Positions 45,103 through 52,881 of a DNA stretch of 64,000 bases are shown here, one piece after another (positions within the stretch are counted from its first letter, which is position 1; each line of letters begins with the position of its first letter). The position numbers and the translations under genes are program-made. The stretch covers positions 28,474-92,473 of the forward strand of contig NZ_JAYGIG010000007.1 of NCBI RefSeq assembly GCF_034932105.1. Direction: 5' to 3'. Under the pieces are notes generated by a model. The model saw nothing but the letters and a program-made list of their open reading frames with translations. It did no database searches and was not told where the DNA came from. The stretch comes from Leptothoe sp034932105 (GTDB lineage: Bacteria; Cyanobacteriota; Cyanobacteriia; Phormidesmidales; Phormidesmidaceae).

Positions 45103-46455
45103 ATGGCAGAAGGTGACAATCGGTGGCAAGTGATTATGGGGGGAGTAACGGCACCCAAGGGGTTTACCGCTGCTGGTATCAAGGCGGGGCTGAAGGCTTC
45201 GGGCTCACCGGATTTGGCTTTGATTGTGTCGGAGAATGATGCGATCGCAGCCGCCGTCTATACCCAATCCCAGGTCCGAGCGGCCTGTGTGGACTATTGC
45301 CAGCAACAGCTGGAAAACCAGCCCTCAGCCCGGGCCATCCTCTGCAATTCGGGGCAGGCCAATGCCTGTACCGGTCAACAGGGCTGGGCAGATGCGGCCA
45401 CTATGGCAGCGGCAGCGGCAGCGGCCATCGGCACCACCACTCCTCAGGTGCTGATCGCCTCCACCGGTGTAATTGGCCAACGGATCAAAATGGAACCTTT
45501 ACTGGCCCATATGCCCCAGCTGACAGCCGAGCTATCGGACCAGGGGGGGGATGCCGTTGCCCGGGCTATTTTGACCACTGACCTGGTGCCCAAGACCTAT
45601 GCCCTGGAAACCACCATCGATGGACGTCCCGTGCGCATCGGCGGGATTGCCAAAGGTTCAGGCATGATCCACCCCAACATGGCCACTATGCTGTGCTTTA
45701 TCACCTGTGATGCGGCGGTTTCTCCGAGCCTGTGGCAGGCCATGCTGACCCGTGCAGTCGATCAAAGTTTTAACCAGATCACCGTCGATGGGGACACCAG
45801 CACCAACGATACGGTGATTGCCTTGGCCAATGGCCAATCCCGTACCCCCGCCATCACCACCCCAGGGCCAGACGCTGAGCGTTTAGAAGCCATGGTGACC
45901 GAGCTATGTATTTATCTCGCCAAAAGCATTGCCCGCGATGGTGAAGGGGCCACCTGTTTGATCGAAGTGCAAGCCTCTGGCACGGCCACCAATCAAGAGG
46001 CTAGAAAAATCGCCCGCACCGTTGCGGGTTCATCCCTCGTCAAGTCAGCGATCTTTGGGCGTGACCCAAACTGGGGAAGGATTGCCGGTGCGGCAGGCCG
46101 AGCCGGTGTCACCCTAGACCAGGCTGAATTAACCATTGCCCTGGGGGATTTTGTCCTATTAGACCAGGGGCAACCCCAGGCGTTTGATCCCATCGCCGCT
46201 CACACCTATCTCAAACAATGCGCAGAGCTGAGTTCGGCCGCTTTCGCCCAGCAAAAGCAAGCTTTTCAGTCCTCCCAAATCAATGACCTTGCTACTGGTT
46301 CCCAAGCTATGGAGCTTCAGGCTATTGCGACTGAAGCCCTCGCCCATCCGGTGAAAATTGCGGTTAGGGTGGGGGATGGAGCTGGTATGGGCAAAGCCTG
46401 GGGCTGCGATCTAAGTTATGACTACGTCAAAATTAACGCCGAGTACACCACCTGA
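45103..46455 (+). CDS. argJ: Bifunctional ornithine acetyltransferase/N-acetylglutamate synthase ArgJ
   Basis: Recycles the acetyl group from N-acetylornithine to glutamate in arginine synthesis. The 450 residues include the self-cleavage site in GMIHPNMATMLCF, where the chain splits before the Thr that becomes the N-terminal nucleophile of the beta subunit. The oxyanion motif STGVIGQRI and ITVDGDTSTNDT are typical. Some ArgJ enzymes are monofunctional, and sequence alone does not separate the two. Confidence 0.96.
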   Translation: MAEGDNRWQVIMGGVTAPKGFTAAGIKAGLKASGSPDLALIVSENDAIAAAVYTQSQVRAACVDYCQQQLENQPSARAILCNSGQANACTGQQGWADAATMAAAAAAAIGTTTPQVLIASTGVIGQRIKMEPLLAHMPQLTAELSDQGGDAVARAILTTDLVPKTYALETTIDGRPVRIGGIAKGSGMIHPNMATMLCFITCDAAVSPSLWQAMLTRAVDQSFNQITVDGDTSTNDTVIALANGQSRTPAITTPGPDAERLEAMVTELCIYLAKSIARDGEGATCLIEVQASGTATNQEARKIARTVAGSSLVKSAIFGRDPNWGRIAGAAGRAGVTLDQAELTIALGDFVLLDQGQPQAFDPIAAHTYLKQCAELSSAAFAQQKQAFQSSQINDLATGSQAMELQAIATEALAHPVKIAVRVGDGAGMGKAWGCDLSYDYVKINAEYTT

Positions 46456-46594
46456 CGCTTGCTCAAAATCCGAGCCTTGTGACATTGGTTAGGACAATAG
46501 CAACAGCTTTGGGCCTATAGTTGTTGCTATTTATCGTTTTTATCGATTATCTATGGTGTGAATGATGGGCCTAAAGCTATGCCACAAGATATGT

Positions 46595-46973
46595 TTAAGA
46601 AATTTCTAAAATTCCCATCATGCCCTGATCTTCATGGTCAAGGATATGACAGTGATAGACTGTGCGGCCAGCAAAATCTTCGAAGCGCACTCGGATGGTA
46701 ACAGTCTCATAGCCTTTAATACTGACCGTATCTTACCATCCCTGTCCCCAGCGCGAGCTTCCAGCCTAGGGCCTGGCATTTGCCGTTATAAGCCAGCAAC
46801 CTTGTGCGCTGACCCGCCAGTTGTCTAGTATGGGCCTGAGCCGTCAAAGACAGTTCCAGCAAACCGTTTTGGCTAACCACACGATGGACCATCTTCTCCC
46901 GGCGCATACATTGAGAAAACAGCGGCGCACTGACTGCCATGGCTATGAAACTTAGAAGTTGACGCCGATCCAT
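46595..46973 (-). pseudogene. Multicopper oxidase pseudogene with large internal deletion
   Basis: Both ends of a multicopper oxidase are present but the middle is gone. The N-terminal part starts MDRRQLLSFIAMAVSAPLF, a twin-arginine signal with a possible lipobox (LFSQC). It continues through RLLAYNGK and then, after a one-base frameshift, MPGPRLEARAGD. The next ~20 bases lead, in a third frame, straight to the C-terminal copper-binding end: a VRFEDF strand, TVYHCHILDHEDQGMMG and ILEIS-stop. A normal enzyme has about 350 more residues between. The usual N-terminal HWHG copper motif is lost. Confidence 0.85.
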
Positions 46974-47076
46974 ACGCCTAAGCCCCATTGATCTGTATTT
47001 CTATTGTTATAGAAAAAGATGTAAGCGGTTCAGCTTTTGCAGGTACTTGAGGCTATGGCGGCGTATTTTAGCCTTC

Positions 47077-47374
47077 TTGTTCTGAAACCTTTTGAGCGAC
47101 CGCGTTTGAAACCCTTTGAGCGACCGTGTTTGAAACTCTTTGAGCGACCGCGTTTGAAACCCTTTGAGCGACCGCGTTCGAAACCCTTTGAGCGACCGCG
47201 TTCGAAACCCTTTGAGCGACCGCGTTTGAAAAATATTTGGCGGCGGTGTCTGAACCCTTTTGAGCGACCGCGTTTGAAACTTTTTGAGTGACCGCGTTTG
47301 AAACCTTTTGAGCGACCGCGTTTGAAAAATATTTGGCGGCGGTGTCTGAAAATCTTGGAGTGACCGTATCTGAG
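47077..47374. repeat. 24-bp minisatellite, about 12.5 copies
   Basis: Units of 24 bp with consensus CGCGTTTGAAACCCTTTGAG followed by CGAC, laid head to tail without spacers from 47077. Two variant pairs (TTTGAAAAATATTTGGCGGC then GGTGTCTGAA...) recur at 47221-47268 and 47317-47364, giving a higher-order period of 96 bp. One frame is open across the array (84 codons from 47037) because 24 is a multiple of three, but it closes at a C-to-T change in one copy and lacks a ribosome-binding site. I treat it as non-coding. Confidence 0.9.
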
Positions 47375-47441
47375 TTTGGATAGGTCTGAGGTTGGTTAGC
47401 CTGGGCGATGATGGAGTAAATGAACCTTGAACAATGAGCCT

Positions 47442-48011
47442 TTATGAGTAGTGGCGAGAATGGAGAACCATTTCATCCCGGGCACTAATGGCCCAGCTAT
47501 TATTGGGTTTTAGTTTTAGAGAGAGATTAAAATCTTGCAAGGCTTCATCGTAGTGACCCATCAATTTAAGGGTGGTGCCACGGGAAATCAACCACTGCCA
47601 ACACTTAGGGCGGTCATGTTTAATTAAATGGCCAAAGTCACTGATGGCATTACCATAGTGACCCAGATCACGAAAGATAACCGCTCGATTGGCAAAGGCC
47701 CATAGATTGCGGGGATCTAAATCAATCAGTCGATCTAAATCCACGAGGGCCGCTCGAGTTTGGCCTAGGTGAACATAGGTCAGGGCACGATTTTTAAGCG
47801 CCTGGGGATGATTGGGGCTGATGGCAAGCGCTCGATCAAAAAAGTTAATGGCTTCTTGGTATATCTGCTGTTTTGCCAATACTAGGCCTGCATCGATGAG
47901 CTGATCAGGGGTTTCAGGTATGGATGTAGAGGTCGATACTGTATCCGTACCTGCTCTGGAACTACGACGAGAGCGTCGTCGGTGGGGGTTGTGATTAAAG
48001 GGCGGGAACAT
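47442..48011 (-). CDS. TPR-repeat protein
   Basis: 189 residues with a basic, Ser-rich start (NPHRRRSRRSSRAGTD), then about four tetratricopeptide repeats from residue 36 (AGLVLAKQQIYQEAINFFDRAL, NHPQALKNRALTYVHLGQ and following). Such proteins are scaffolds; no partner can be named. It has no signal peptide or membrane segment. Its promoter region faces the NTF2-like gene and contains the CRP-type site at 48203. Confidence 0.85.
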   Translation of the reverse strand: MFPPFNHNPHRRRSRRSSRAGTDTVSTSTSIPETPDQLIDAGLVLAKQQIYQEAINFFDRALAISPNHPQALKNRALTYVHLGQTRAALVDLDRLIDLDPRNLWAFANRAVIFRDLGHYGNAISDFGHLIKHDRPKCWQWLISRGTTLKLMGHYDEALQDFNLSLKLKPNNSWAISARDEMVLHSRHYS

Positions 48012-48395
48012 TCGGGCAGACTCATCACGAACGGTGAGTCTATTCTGGCAAAAACACTTAGCCTATTTTATAAAAAGGTAGTAATCCTCGGAATATTTCA
48101 GGATAGCTTCAAGAAGATTAAAGTTCTTCCCAAGTCGCTGTGTCCTAAATACAATGGGCCTTTCAAATACGTACGAAAAATCTGATAACAATCACAGATC
48201 ATTGTGACAACAATCACACTGTTGCATCAGGAAGATTTGTGAAAAGATTATTTGTGTACTGGTTCATTAGTACATTTGCCCATTTTAGCCATGGTCTGCA
48301 TGCTTGAAGGTATGGATAATTCTCAGGCTTCCCCCTATGCTCATAAATTATGTCTCCGATCATTGAAACCTATTGAGGTCTGTTGAAGCAGCAAT
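48012..48395. other. Divergent promoter region TPR / NTF2-like
   Basis: 384 bp. It contains the CRP-type operator and otherwise AT-rich DNA. A 67-codon open frame (47982-48185) overlaps the TPR gene start and looks spurious. Confidence 0.55.
48203..48218. promoter_or_regulatory. CRP/SyCRP1-type operator
   Basis: TGTGACAACAATCACA is a perfect TGTGA-N6-TCACA. An inverted half-site pair, TCACA-N6-TGTGA, overlaps it on the left (48192-48207). It is about 180-190 bp from both divergent genes. In Synechocystis, SyCRP1 with cAMP binds this consensus and drives pilus genes. Confidence 0.6.
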
Positions 48396-48842
48396 ATGAG
48401 TCAGGCATCTAACACGGTCAAAGCCATCTATGCCGCTATTAATCATCGTGATGTGCTCCAGGCTGTGGCCCTGATTGATGACCATTGCTGTTATGAGGAC
48501 TTAAACTTTTCCGCCACCTTTATGGGCAGATCTGCAGTCGAGGGATTGTTTGCCGAATCCTGTCGGTCAGTGCCTGAGGATTTACAGTTTGTCATTGATG
48601 ATATGGCGGGGGATGATGGGGCGGTGGGGGTGACCTGGCATGTGGAGCTCAATGGTATACCCTTTCCCAACGGCCGTGGGGTTAGTTTCTATCGGGTTTC
48701 TCGCCAAAGTGGCAAACTGATTTACGGGCGGGACTGTGTAGAACCTCCCATAAAGCCAGGTAAAGCCGCATTCGCTATCATTCGTTGGGTGACCCCGTTG
48801 GTTCGCTATTGGTTGGGACGTTCACAGCGCCATGCGCCATGA
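48396..48842 (+). CDS. NTF2-like (SnoaL-type) protein
   Basis: 148 residues with the NTF2-like cone fold: an N-terminal helix (SNTVKAIYAAINHRDV), the strand segment LIDDHCCYEDLNFSATFMGRSAVEGLF, and the sheet GVTWHVELNGIPFPNGRGVSFYRV. Family members bind small hydrophobic ligands or act as isomerases or cyclases. The C-terminal ~25 residues (WVTPLVRYWLGRSQRH) form an amphipathic or short hydrophobic tail. The stop overlaps the next start (ATGA), so the two proteins are translationally coupled. The function is unknown. Confidence 0.75.
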   Translation: MSQASNTVKAIYAAINHRDVLQAVALIDDHCCYEDLNFSATFMGRSAVEGLFAESCRSVPEDLQFVIDDMAGDDGAVGVTWHVELNGIPFPNGRGVSFYRVSRQSGKLIYGRDCVEPPIKPGKAAFAIIRWVTPLVRYWLGRSQRHAP

Positions 48843-49663
48843 AAGATGTGAATGAAGATTTGACAAAAGACTTGACTACTGACCCATCTAAATTGTTGCC
48901 AAAACAGACAAAACAGCCTGTGTCCGGACTTGTGGGACTACTTTGGGTGGGGACTATTGTATATGTAGGGCTGTTGTTGTTGTCACCCCCTGGTTGGCTG
49001 CCTGGGGACCCGATTTGGGCGATTCAATCGGATACGATCCAAGAGATTCTAAACGAATCACTGAATTTTTTCTTTATTTTGCCATTACTAAATCTTGTAG
49101 GGATTAGCTACGTGCAGGCTCCTACGGTCAACCCGGCTGTGCAGGGGTTTTTTAACCTGGCAGAAGCCTGGATTTTTATGTTTTTGCCCCTGATGCTGAT
49201 GGATCAGCGGGGGCGGCAGCTGCCTAGGGTAATGATCTGGGGGTTAGCCATGTTTCTGACTAATGTTTTTTTGATGCCCTATATGGCGCTACGGCTGGGG
49301 TTGAATCTGGAAAATCAGCCGAATGAGCCATTGAATGAGCCATTAAATGCGTCAAATGAGGCAAATATTTCGAATAAAGGAACTCTAGCTCGCTTGTTTG
49401 GGTCTCTGGGGCTAACGGTGGGGAATTTAGCCGTGATCTGGTTTTGCTTTAATCGACCTGACCTGGGCGGGGTGCTGAGTCGATTTCACTATCTGGGGCA
49501 GCAGCTGGTGAGCAATCGGGTTACCCTTGCTTTTGCGGTGGATCTGGCTTTGTTCTGGGTTTTTCAAGTTTGGCTGATGGGCTCTGTTATTCCTGTGGGT
49601 GATCGGGTCAGATCCCTGCGCTTGATCCCTTTTTGGGGATTGGCTATTTGGTTATTGGTGTGA
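48839..49663 (+). CDS. Conserved multi-pass membrane protein
   Basis: 274 residues from ATG 48839, which overlaps the stop of the NTF2-like gene; the frame is open from 48785 but that would run through coding DNA of the other gene. About six hydrophobic segments are visible (IVYVGLLLLSPPGWL, LNFFFILPLLNLVGISYV, WIFMFLPLMLM and others). The stretch GISYVQAPTVNPAVQGFFNLAEAWIFM looks conserved and resembles plastid and cyanobacterial proteins of unknown function. A charged Asn-rich loop (about 170-190) has short repeats of NEPLN. Confidence 0.7.
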   Translation: MKDVNEDLTKDLTTDPSKLLPKQTKQPVSGLVGLLWVGTIVYVGLLLLSPPGWLPGDPIWAIQSDTIQEILNESLNFFFILPLLNLVGISYVQAPTVNPAVQGFFNLAEAWIFMFLPLMLMDQRGRQLPRVMIWGLAMFLTNVFLMPYMALRLGLNLENQPNEPLNEPLNASNEANISNKGTLARLFGSLGLTVGNLAVIWFCFNRPDLGGVLSRFHYLGQQLVSNRVTLAFAVDLALFWVFQVWLMGSVIPVGDRVRSLRLIPFWGLAIWLLV

Positions 49664-50192
49664 GGGTGGGGTTTATTGGTGTGAGGGTGGGGTCCGAGCA
49701 TGGGGGTGCTCGGGGTTTTCACCTTTACTACGTTAGTGGGGGATTCAGTGATTTCACTCACCCTTTAAAGGTGCCCAAATCACAGTGTTGTACTTATGGG
49801 TATCACCGATGACAGGCTTTAGTATCACAGGCTTTTGGTCATGAAATCACATTGCGCTTGCCGGGTTTGGGGGATGATTAAGTTAATCCGATAGTTGGAT
49901 TTAATCCAAAAATTGGAGTTCCTGAAAAGCGATCCCACAGTTATTACTGCCAATTTGCCGTACGAGCTGTGCTCCTTGCATCGAGATTTGGCATGGGCTA
50001 TGCCCTTGACGAGCTCTCCTCATACGTTTCCTTCACAACAGATCAAGAACAGAGGCTTCTCTGGCTTTGCTAGGGGAGCTTTTTTTTCGTAAGATTAGGA
50101 TTCGAGCAAATCATGAAGATTTGCAATCTCCACTATAAATCGATCTAAGCTGATCAGACTAGGGTTTTGAGCTAGAGGCCGACGGCGTTTTA
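49664..50192. other. 529-bp gap between membrane protein and aminotransferase genes
   Basis: Contains the terminator at 49694 and a 21-bp direct repeat (TTATTGGTGTGAGGGTGGGG, at 49653 and 49674). A frame from TTG 49895 is open for 65 codons but lacks any support. The rest should hold the aminotransferase promoter. Confidence 0.5.
49694..49719 (+). terminator. Terminator after the 48839-49663 gene
   Basis: Stem CCGAGCA/TGCTCGG with a 6-base loop, followed by GGTTTTC. It lies about 30 bp after the stop. Confidence 0.7.
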
Positions 50193-51365
50193 ATGAGTAT
50201 CAAGTTAGCTGCTAGGGTGCAGCAAGTCACCCCTTCGATGACTTTGGCGATTTCTGCTAAGGCGAAGGCAATGAAGGCGGAAGGCCTGGATGTTTGTAGT
50301 TTTAGTGCTGGCGAGCCTGACTTTGATACTCCAGGGCATATTCGGGAAGCTGCTAAGCAGGCGCTGGATAGTGGTAAGACCCGCTATGGTCCGGCGGCGG
50401 GGGAGCCTCGATTGAGGAGTGCGATCGCAACCAAGCTGCGCACCGAGAATCAACTGCCCTACAGCGCTGAGAATATTATTGTCACCAATGGCGGCAAGCA
50501 TTCTCTTTACACGCTGATCATGACTGCCGTGGAGCCAGGGGATGAGGTGCTGATCCCTGCGCCCTACTGGGTGAGCTATCCAGAAATGGTGAAATTAGCC
50601 GGTGGTACGCCGGTGATCATGCCCACTACCGTCCAAAGTGGCTACAAGATTACGCCGGAGCAGCTGCACCAGGCGATTACCCCCAAGACGAAGTTTTTGA
50701 TCTTTAATTCCCCTTCTAATCCGACGGGGATGGTCTATCACCCTGATGAGGTGAAGGCCCTGGCCGAGGTGGTGTTAGCCCATGATATCTGGGTGGTGGC
50801 GGACGAGATCTACGAAAAAATTCTGTACGATGGGGCTCAGCACCTCAGTATGGGGGCGGTGAGCGATGCGATGTTTGCCCGCACCATTACCAGTAACGGA
50901 TTTGCTAAAGCCTATGCCATGACCGGCTGGCGGCTGGGGTACTTGGCCGGTCCGCCGGAGCTGATCGATGCGGCTATTACCCTGCAAAGCCAGAGCACGT
51001 CCAATGTCTGTACCTTTGCCCAATATGGTGCGATCTCAGCCCTGGAGTCCTCCCAAGACTGCGTCACAACCATGCTCCAAGCCTTTGCCCAGAGGCGTAC
51101 GGCCATTGTGAAGTTGGTTAACTCGATTCCTGGATTGAGCTGCGCTGTACCCAGCGGAGCGTTTTATCTGTTTATCGATATTGGCAAAACTGGTTTGTCA
51201 TCCATGGATTTCTGTAACCGGTTGCTGAACGAGAAATATGTGGCGGCGATTCCGGGGGTGGCCTTTGGCGATGATGCCGGTATTCGTATCTCCTATGCCA
51301 CCGACATGCCCACCATTGAACGGGGGATGGAACGACTGAATGATTTTGTCCAGCAGGTGATTTAG
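50193..51365 (+). CDS. aspC: Class I aspartate aminotransferase
   Basis: PLP-dependent transamination of aspartate and 2-oxoglutarate. The 390 residues are of the Ib subclass. It has SAGEPDFDTPGHIREAA at the N-terminus, the NSPSNPTGMVY block and the PLP Asp in VADEIYEKI. The Schiff-base Lys is in SNGFAKAYAMTGWRLGY (near residue 237), and an Arg near the C-terminus in GIRISYA binds the carboxylate. In cyanobacteria this type may also act as prephenate or glutamate transaminase. Confidence 0.9.
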   Translation: MSIKLAARVQQVTPSMTLAISAKAKAMKAEGLDVCSFSAGEPDFDTPGHIREAAKQALDSGKTRYGPAAGEPRLRSAIATKLRTENQLPYSAENIIVTNGGKHSLYTLIMTAVEPGDEVLIPAPYWVSYPEMVKLAGGTPVIMPTTVQSGYKITPEQLHQAITPKTKFLIFNSPSNPTGMVYHPDEVKALAEVVLAHDIWVVADEIYEKILYDGAQHLSMGAVSDAMFARTITSNGFAKAYAMTGWRLGYLAGPPELIDAAITLQSQSTSNVCTFAQYGAISALESSQDCVTTMLQAFAQRRTAIVKLVNSIPGLSCAVPSGAFYLFIDIGKTGLSSMDFCNRLLNEKYVAAIPGVAFGDDAGIRISYATDMPTIERGMERLNDFVQQVI

Positions 51366-51830
51366 ATTGGGCGATGGCCAGTGGTCTGGGCCAGTGATAT
51401 GGCCAGGGAGATAAATAGTGACTAGGCCCCTATCCAGAACCATAGTTCTGGATAGGGGCCTGGTGAAGTAGAGAATGAACCTAGGCATATCCTCTGGATA
51501 TTGCTTGTAAACACAACAGCTATGGTCCGGCCATTAGGTTTGCATCAGCCATTTGGATAGATATTGTCCTGCTCGTATATTGGCCTTGGATATTAGCCTT
51601 TATAACAATGGCAGAAACCCCTCCAACAATTGGGCCTGGCTAACCAACTAGGGCAAGATTTTCAATGTTGTCATGAATGTTCTACATCAATTTTTATCGT
51701 TTTCCGGAGAAATGTTGTTGTGTCGATTTGAGGCTTCATGAGAACAATATTAGATGTTGTTGAAGTAAAGCTTAATTCGTTCGAATACAAAGGCTCTTTA
51801 GTGTTTTAAAGACTGTTGAATTTTTCGTCA
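51366..51830. other. 465-bp gap between aspC and dppC
   Basis: Convergent genes on either side. A strong hairpin lies at 51424-51461, and AT-rich DNA follows with no ORF of note. Confidence 0.5.
51424..51461. terminator. 17-bp perfect hairpin after aspC
   Basis: Arms 51424-51440 and 51445-51461 with a CATA loop. There is no T-run on either strand, so termination is plausible but not certain. Confidence 0.65.
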
Positions 51831-52712
51831 TTAATTTGGATCAAGTCTGTCCCTAAGGCCATCACCAATAAAATTAATACTCAACACCGTGAGAAAAATA
51901 GCCGCTCCCGGAAAAATGGCCATGTGGGGAGCACTGTCTAAATAATCTTGGGCCGTGAAGAGCATGCGGCCCCAGGTGGGGACATCGGGGGGAAAGCCCA
52001 AGCCGAGAAAACTCAGCGTCGCCTCGGCCAGTACGGCATTCCCCATGGCCAGGGTAGCAGCGACAATCACCGGGCCTAAAACGTTGGGCAGCAGATGATG
52101 CCAGATCAGCCGATGGGGTTTGGCCCCTAGGGCTTGGATGGCTTGGATAAAGGTGCGATCGCGGGTGGCCAGAAACCCAGCCCGGACCAGCCGTGCCACG
52201 GACATCCAGTTAAAGCCGCCGATGACTAGGACCACTAAGGCAAAGATGCCGTTTTGGGGACCTAGGGTGGCCCTGGCCCAATCGCCGAATAGGTAAATAA
52301 CTAGGAGAGATAGGGGTAGCTGGGGGAGGGATAGAAATAGGTCGGTGAAGCGCATTAGCAGGGAGCCCAGCAGACCGCCATAGAAACCTGCGATCGCACC
52401 GATCAAGGTGCCGAAGCTCACCGCCATGGCCATGGCCGTTATGCCCACCGTCAGGGATACGCGCCCCCCCACCATCACCCGCGCTAGCTGATCTTGGCCC
52501 AGGGTGTTGGTGCCAAAGGGATGGGCCAAACTCGGTGGCAGACTAGACAGATCGAAGTTGATGGTGTCGGCAGATTGGGGATATACCCAAGGCCCTATAC
52601 AGATCGTGCCAATAATCAGGCACAGAGTCACTAAGCCAAGAACCGTAGTCGGCGAGAGTTGACTAGCTTTAACCTGATTGATTGGTTGAAATATTTTCAA
52701 GGCTAATGGCAC
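51831..52712 (-). CDS. dppC: Peptide ABC transporter permease, DppC/OppC type
   Basis: 293 residues with the N-terminal hydrophobic segment of the OppC family (LVTLCLIIGTICIGPWVYPQ), the LAHPFGTNTLGQDQLARVMVGGRVSL loop and about six transmembrane spans. The permease EAA-type signature near the C-terminal end (FIQAIQALGAKPHRLIWHHLLPNVLGPVI) is present. The start is GTG 52712. It is the natural partner of the DppB-like protein encoded at 60044-61003, from which it is separated by the 7.3-kb accessory block. Confidence 0.9.
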   Translation of the reverse strand: MPLALKIFQPINQVKASQLSPTTVLGLVTLCLIIGTICIGPWVYPQSADTINFDLSSLPPSLAHPFGTNTLGQDQLARVMVGGRVSLTVGITAMAMAVSFGTLIGAIAGFYGGLLGSLLMRFTDLFLSLPQLPLSLLVIYLFGDWARATLGPQNGIFALVVLVIGGFNWMSVARLVRAGFLATRDRTFIQAIQALGAKPHRLIWHHLLPNVLGPVIVAATLAMGNAVLAEATLSFLGLGFPPDVPTWGRMLFTAQDYLDSAPHMAIFPGAAIFLTVLSINFIGDGLRDRLDPN

Positions 52713-52740
52713 GAATAGGTCAGGTAGTTATGGTATCGCC

Positions 52741-52833
52741 ATGACTCAGCCATCACAATCCATCGCTACAAAGAAGCAATGCATCCAGGCATTGGGCTCA
52801 CATCTACCGGATGGATGCATTTGGGAATTCTGA
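52741..52833 (+). CDS. 30-codon small ORF at the island's left edge
   Basis: An uninterrupted frame from ATG 52741 encodes MTQPSQSIATKKQCIQALGS and ten more residues. It ends 48 bp before the first hydrolase start. No similarity is recognised and there is no clear Shine-Dalgarno, so it may be a remnant or chance. Confidence 0.2.
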   Translation: MTQPSQSIATKKQCIQALGSHLPDGCIWEF

Positions 52834-52881
52834 AAGGGATTGGTAACGCTGCTATCTAACTTTTTACCCAGAGCCTTTCTC

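Noticed and set aside
47037..47291. 84-codon ORF made of FERPRLKP-type repeats
   Set aside because: It exists only because the 24-bp DNA repeat is a multiple of three. It lacks a ribosome-binding site and stops at a point change in one unit, while the repeat continues.
47077..47374. Possible CRISPR array
   Set aside because: The units abut without unique spacers, are imperfect, and no cas genes are near. It is a minisatellite.
49895..50092. 65-codon frame from TTG in the gap before aspC
   Set aside because: It has no Shine-Dalgarno, no recognisable sequence, and a base composition like the surrounding non-coding DNA.
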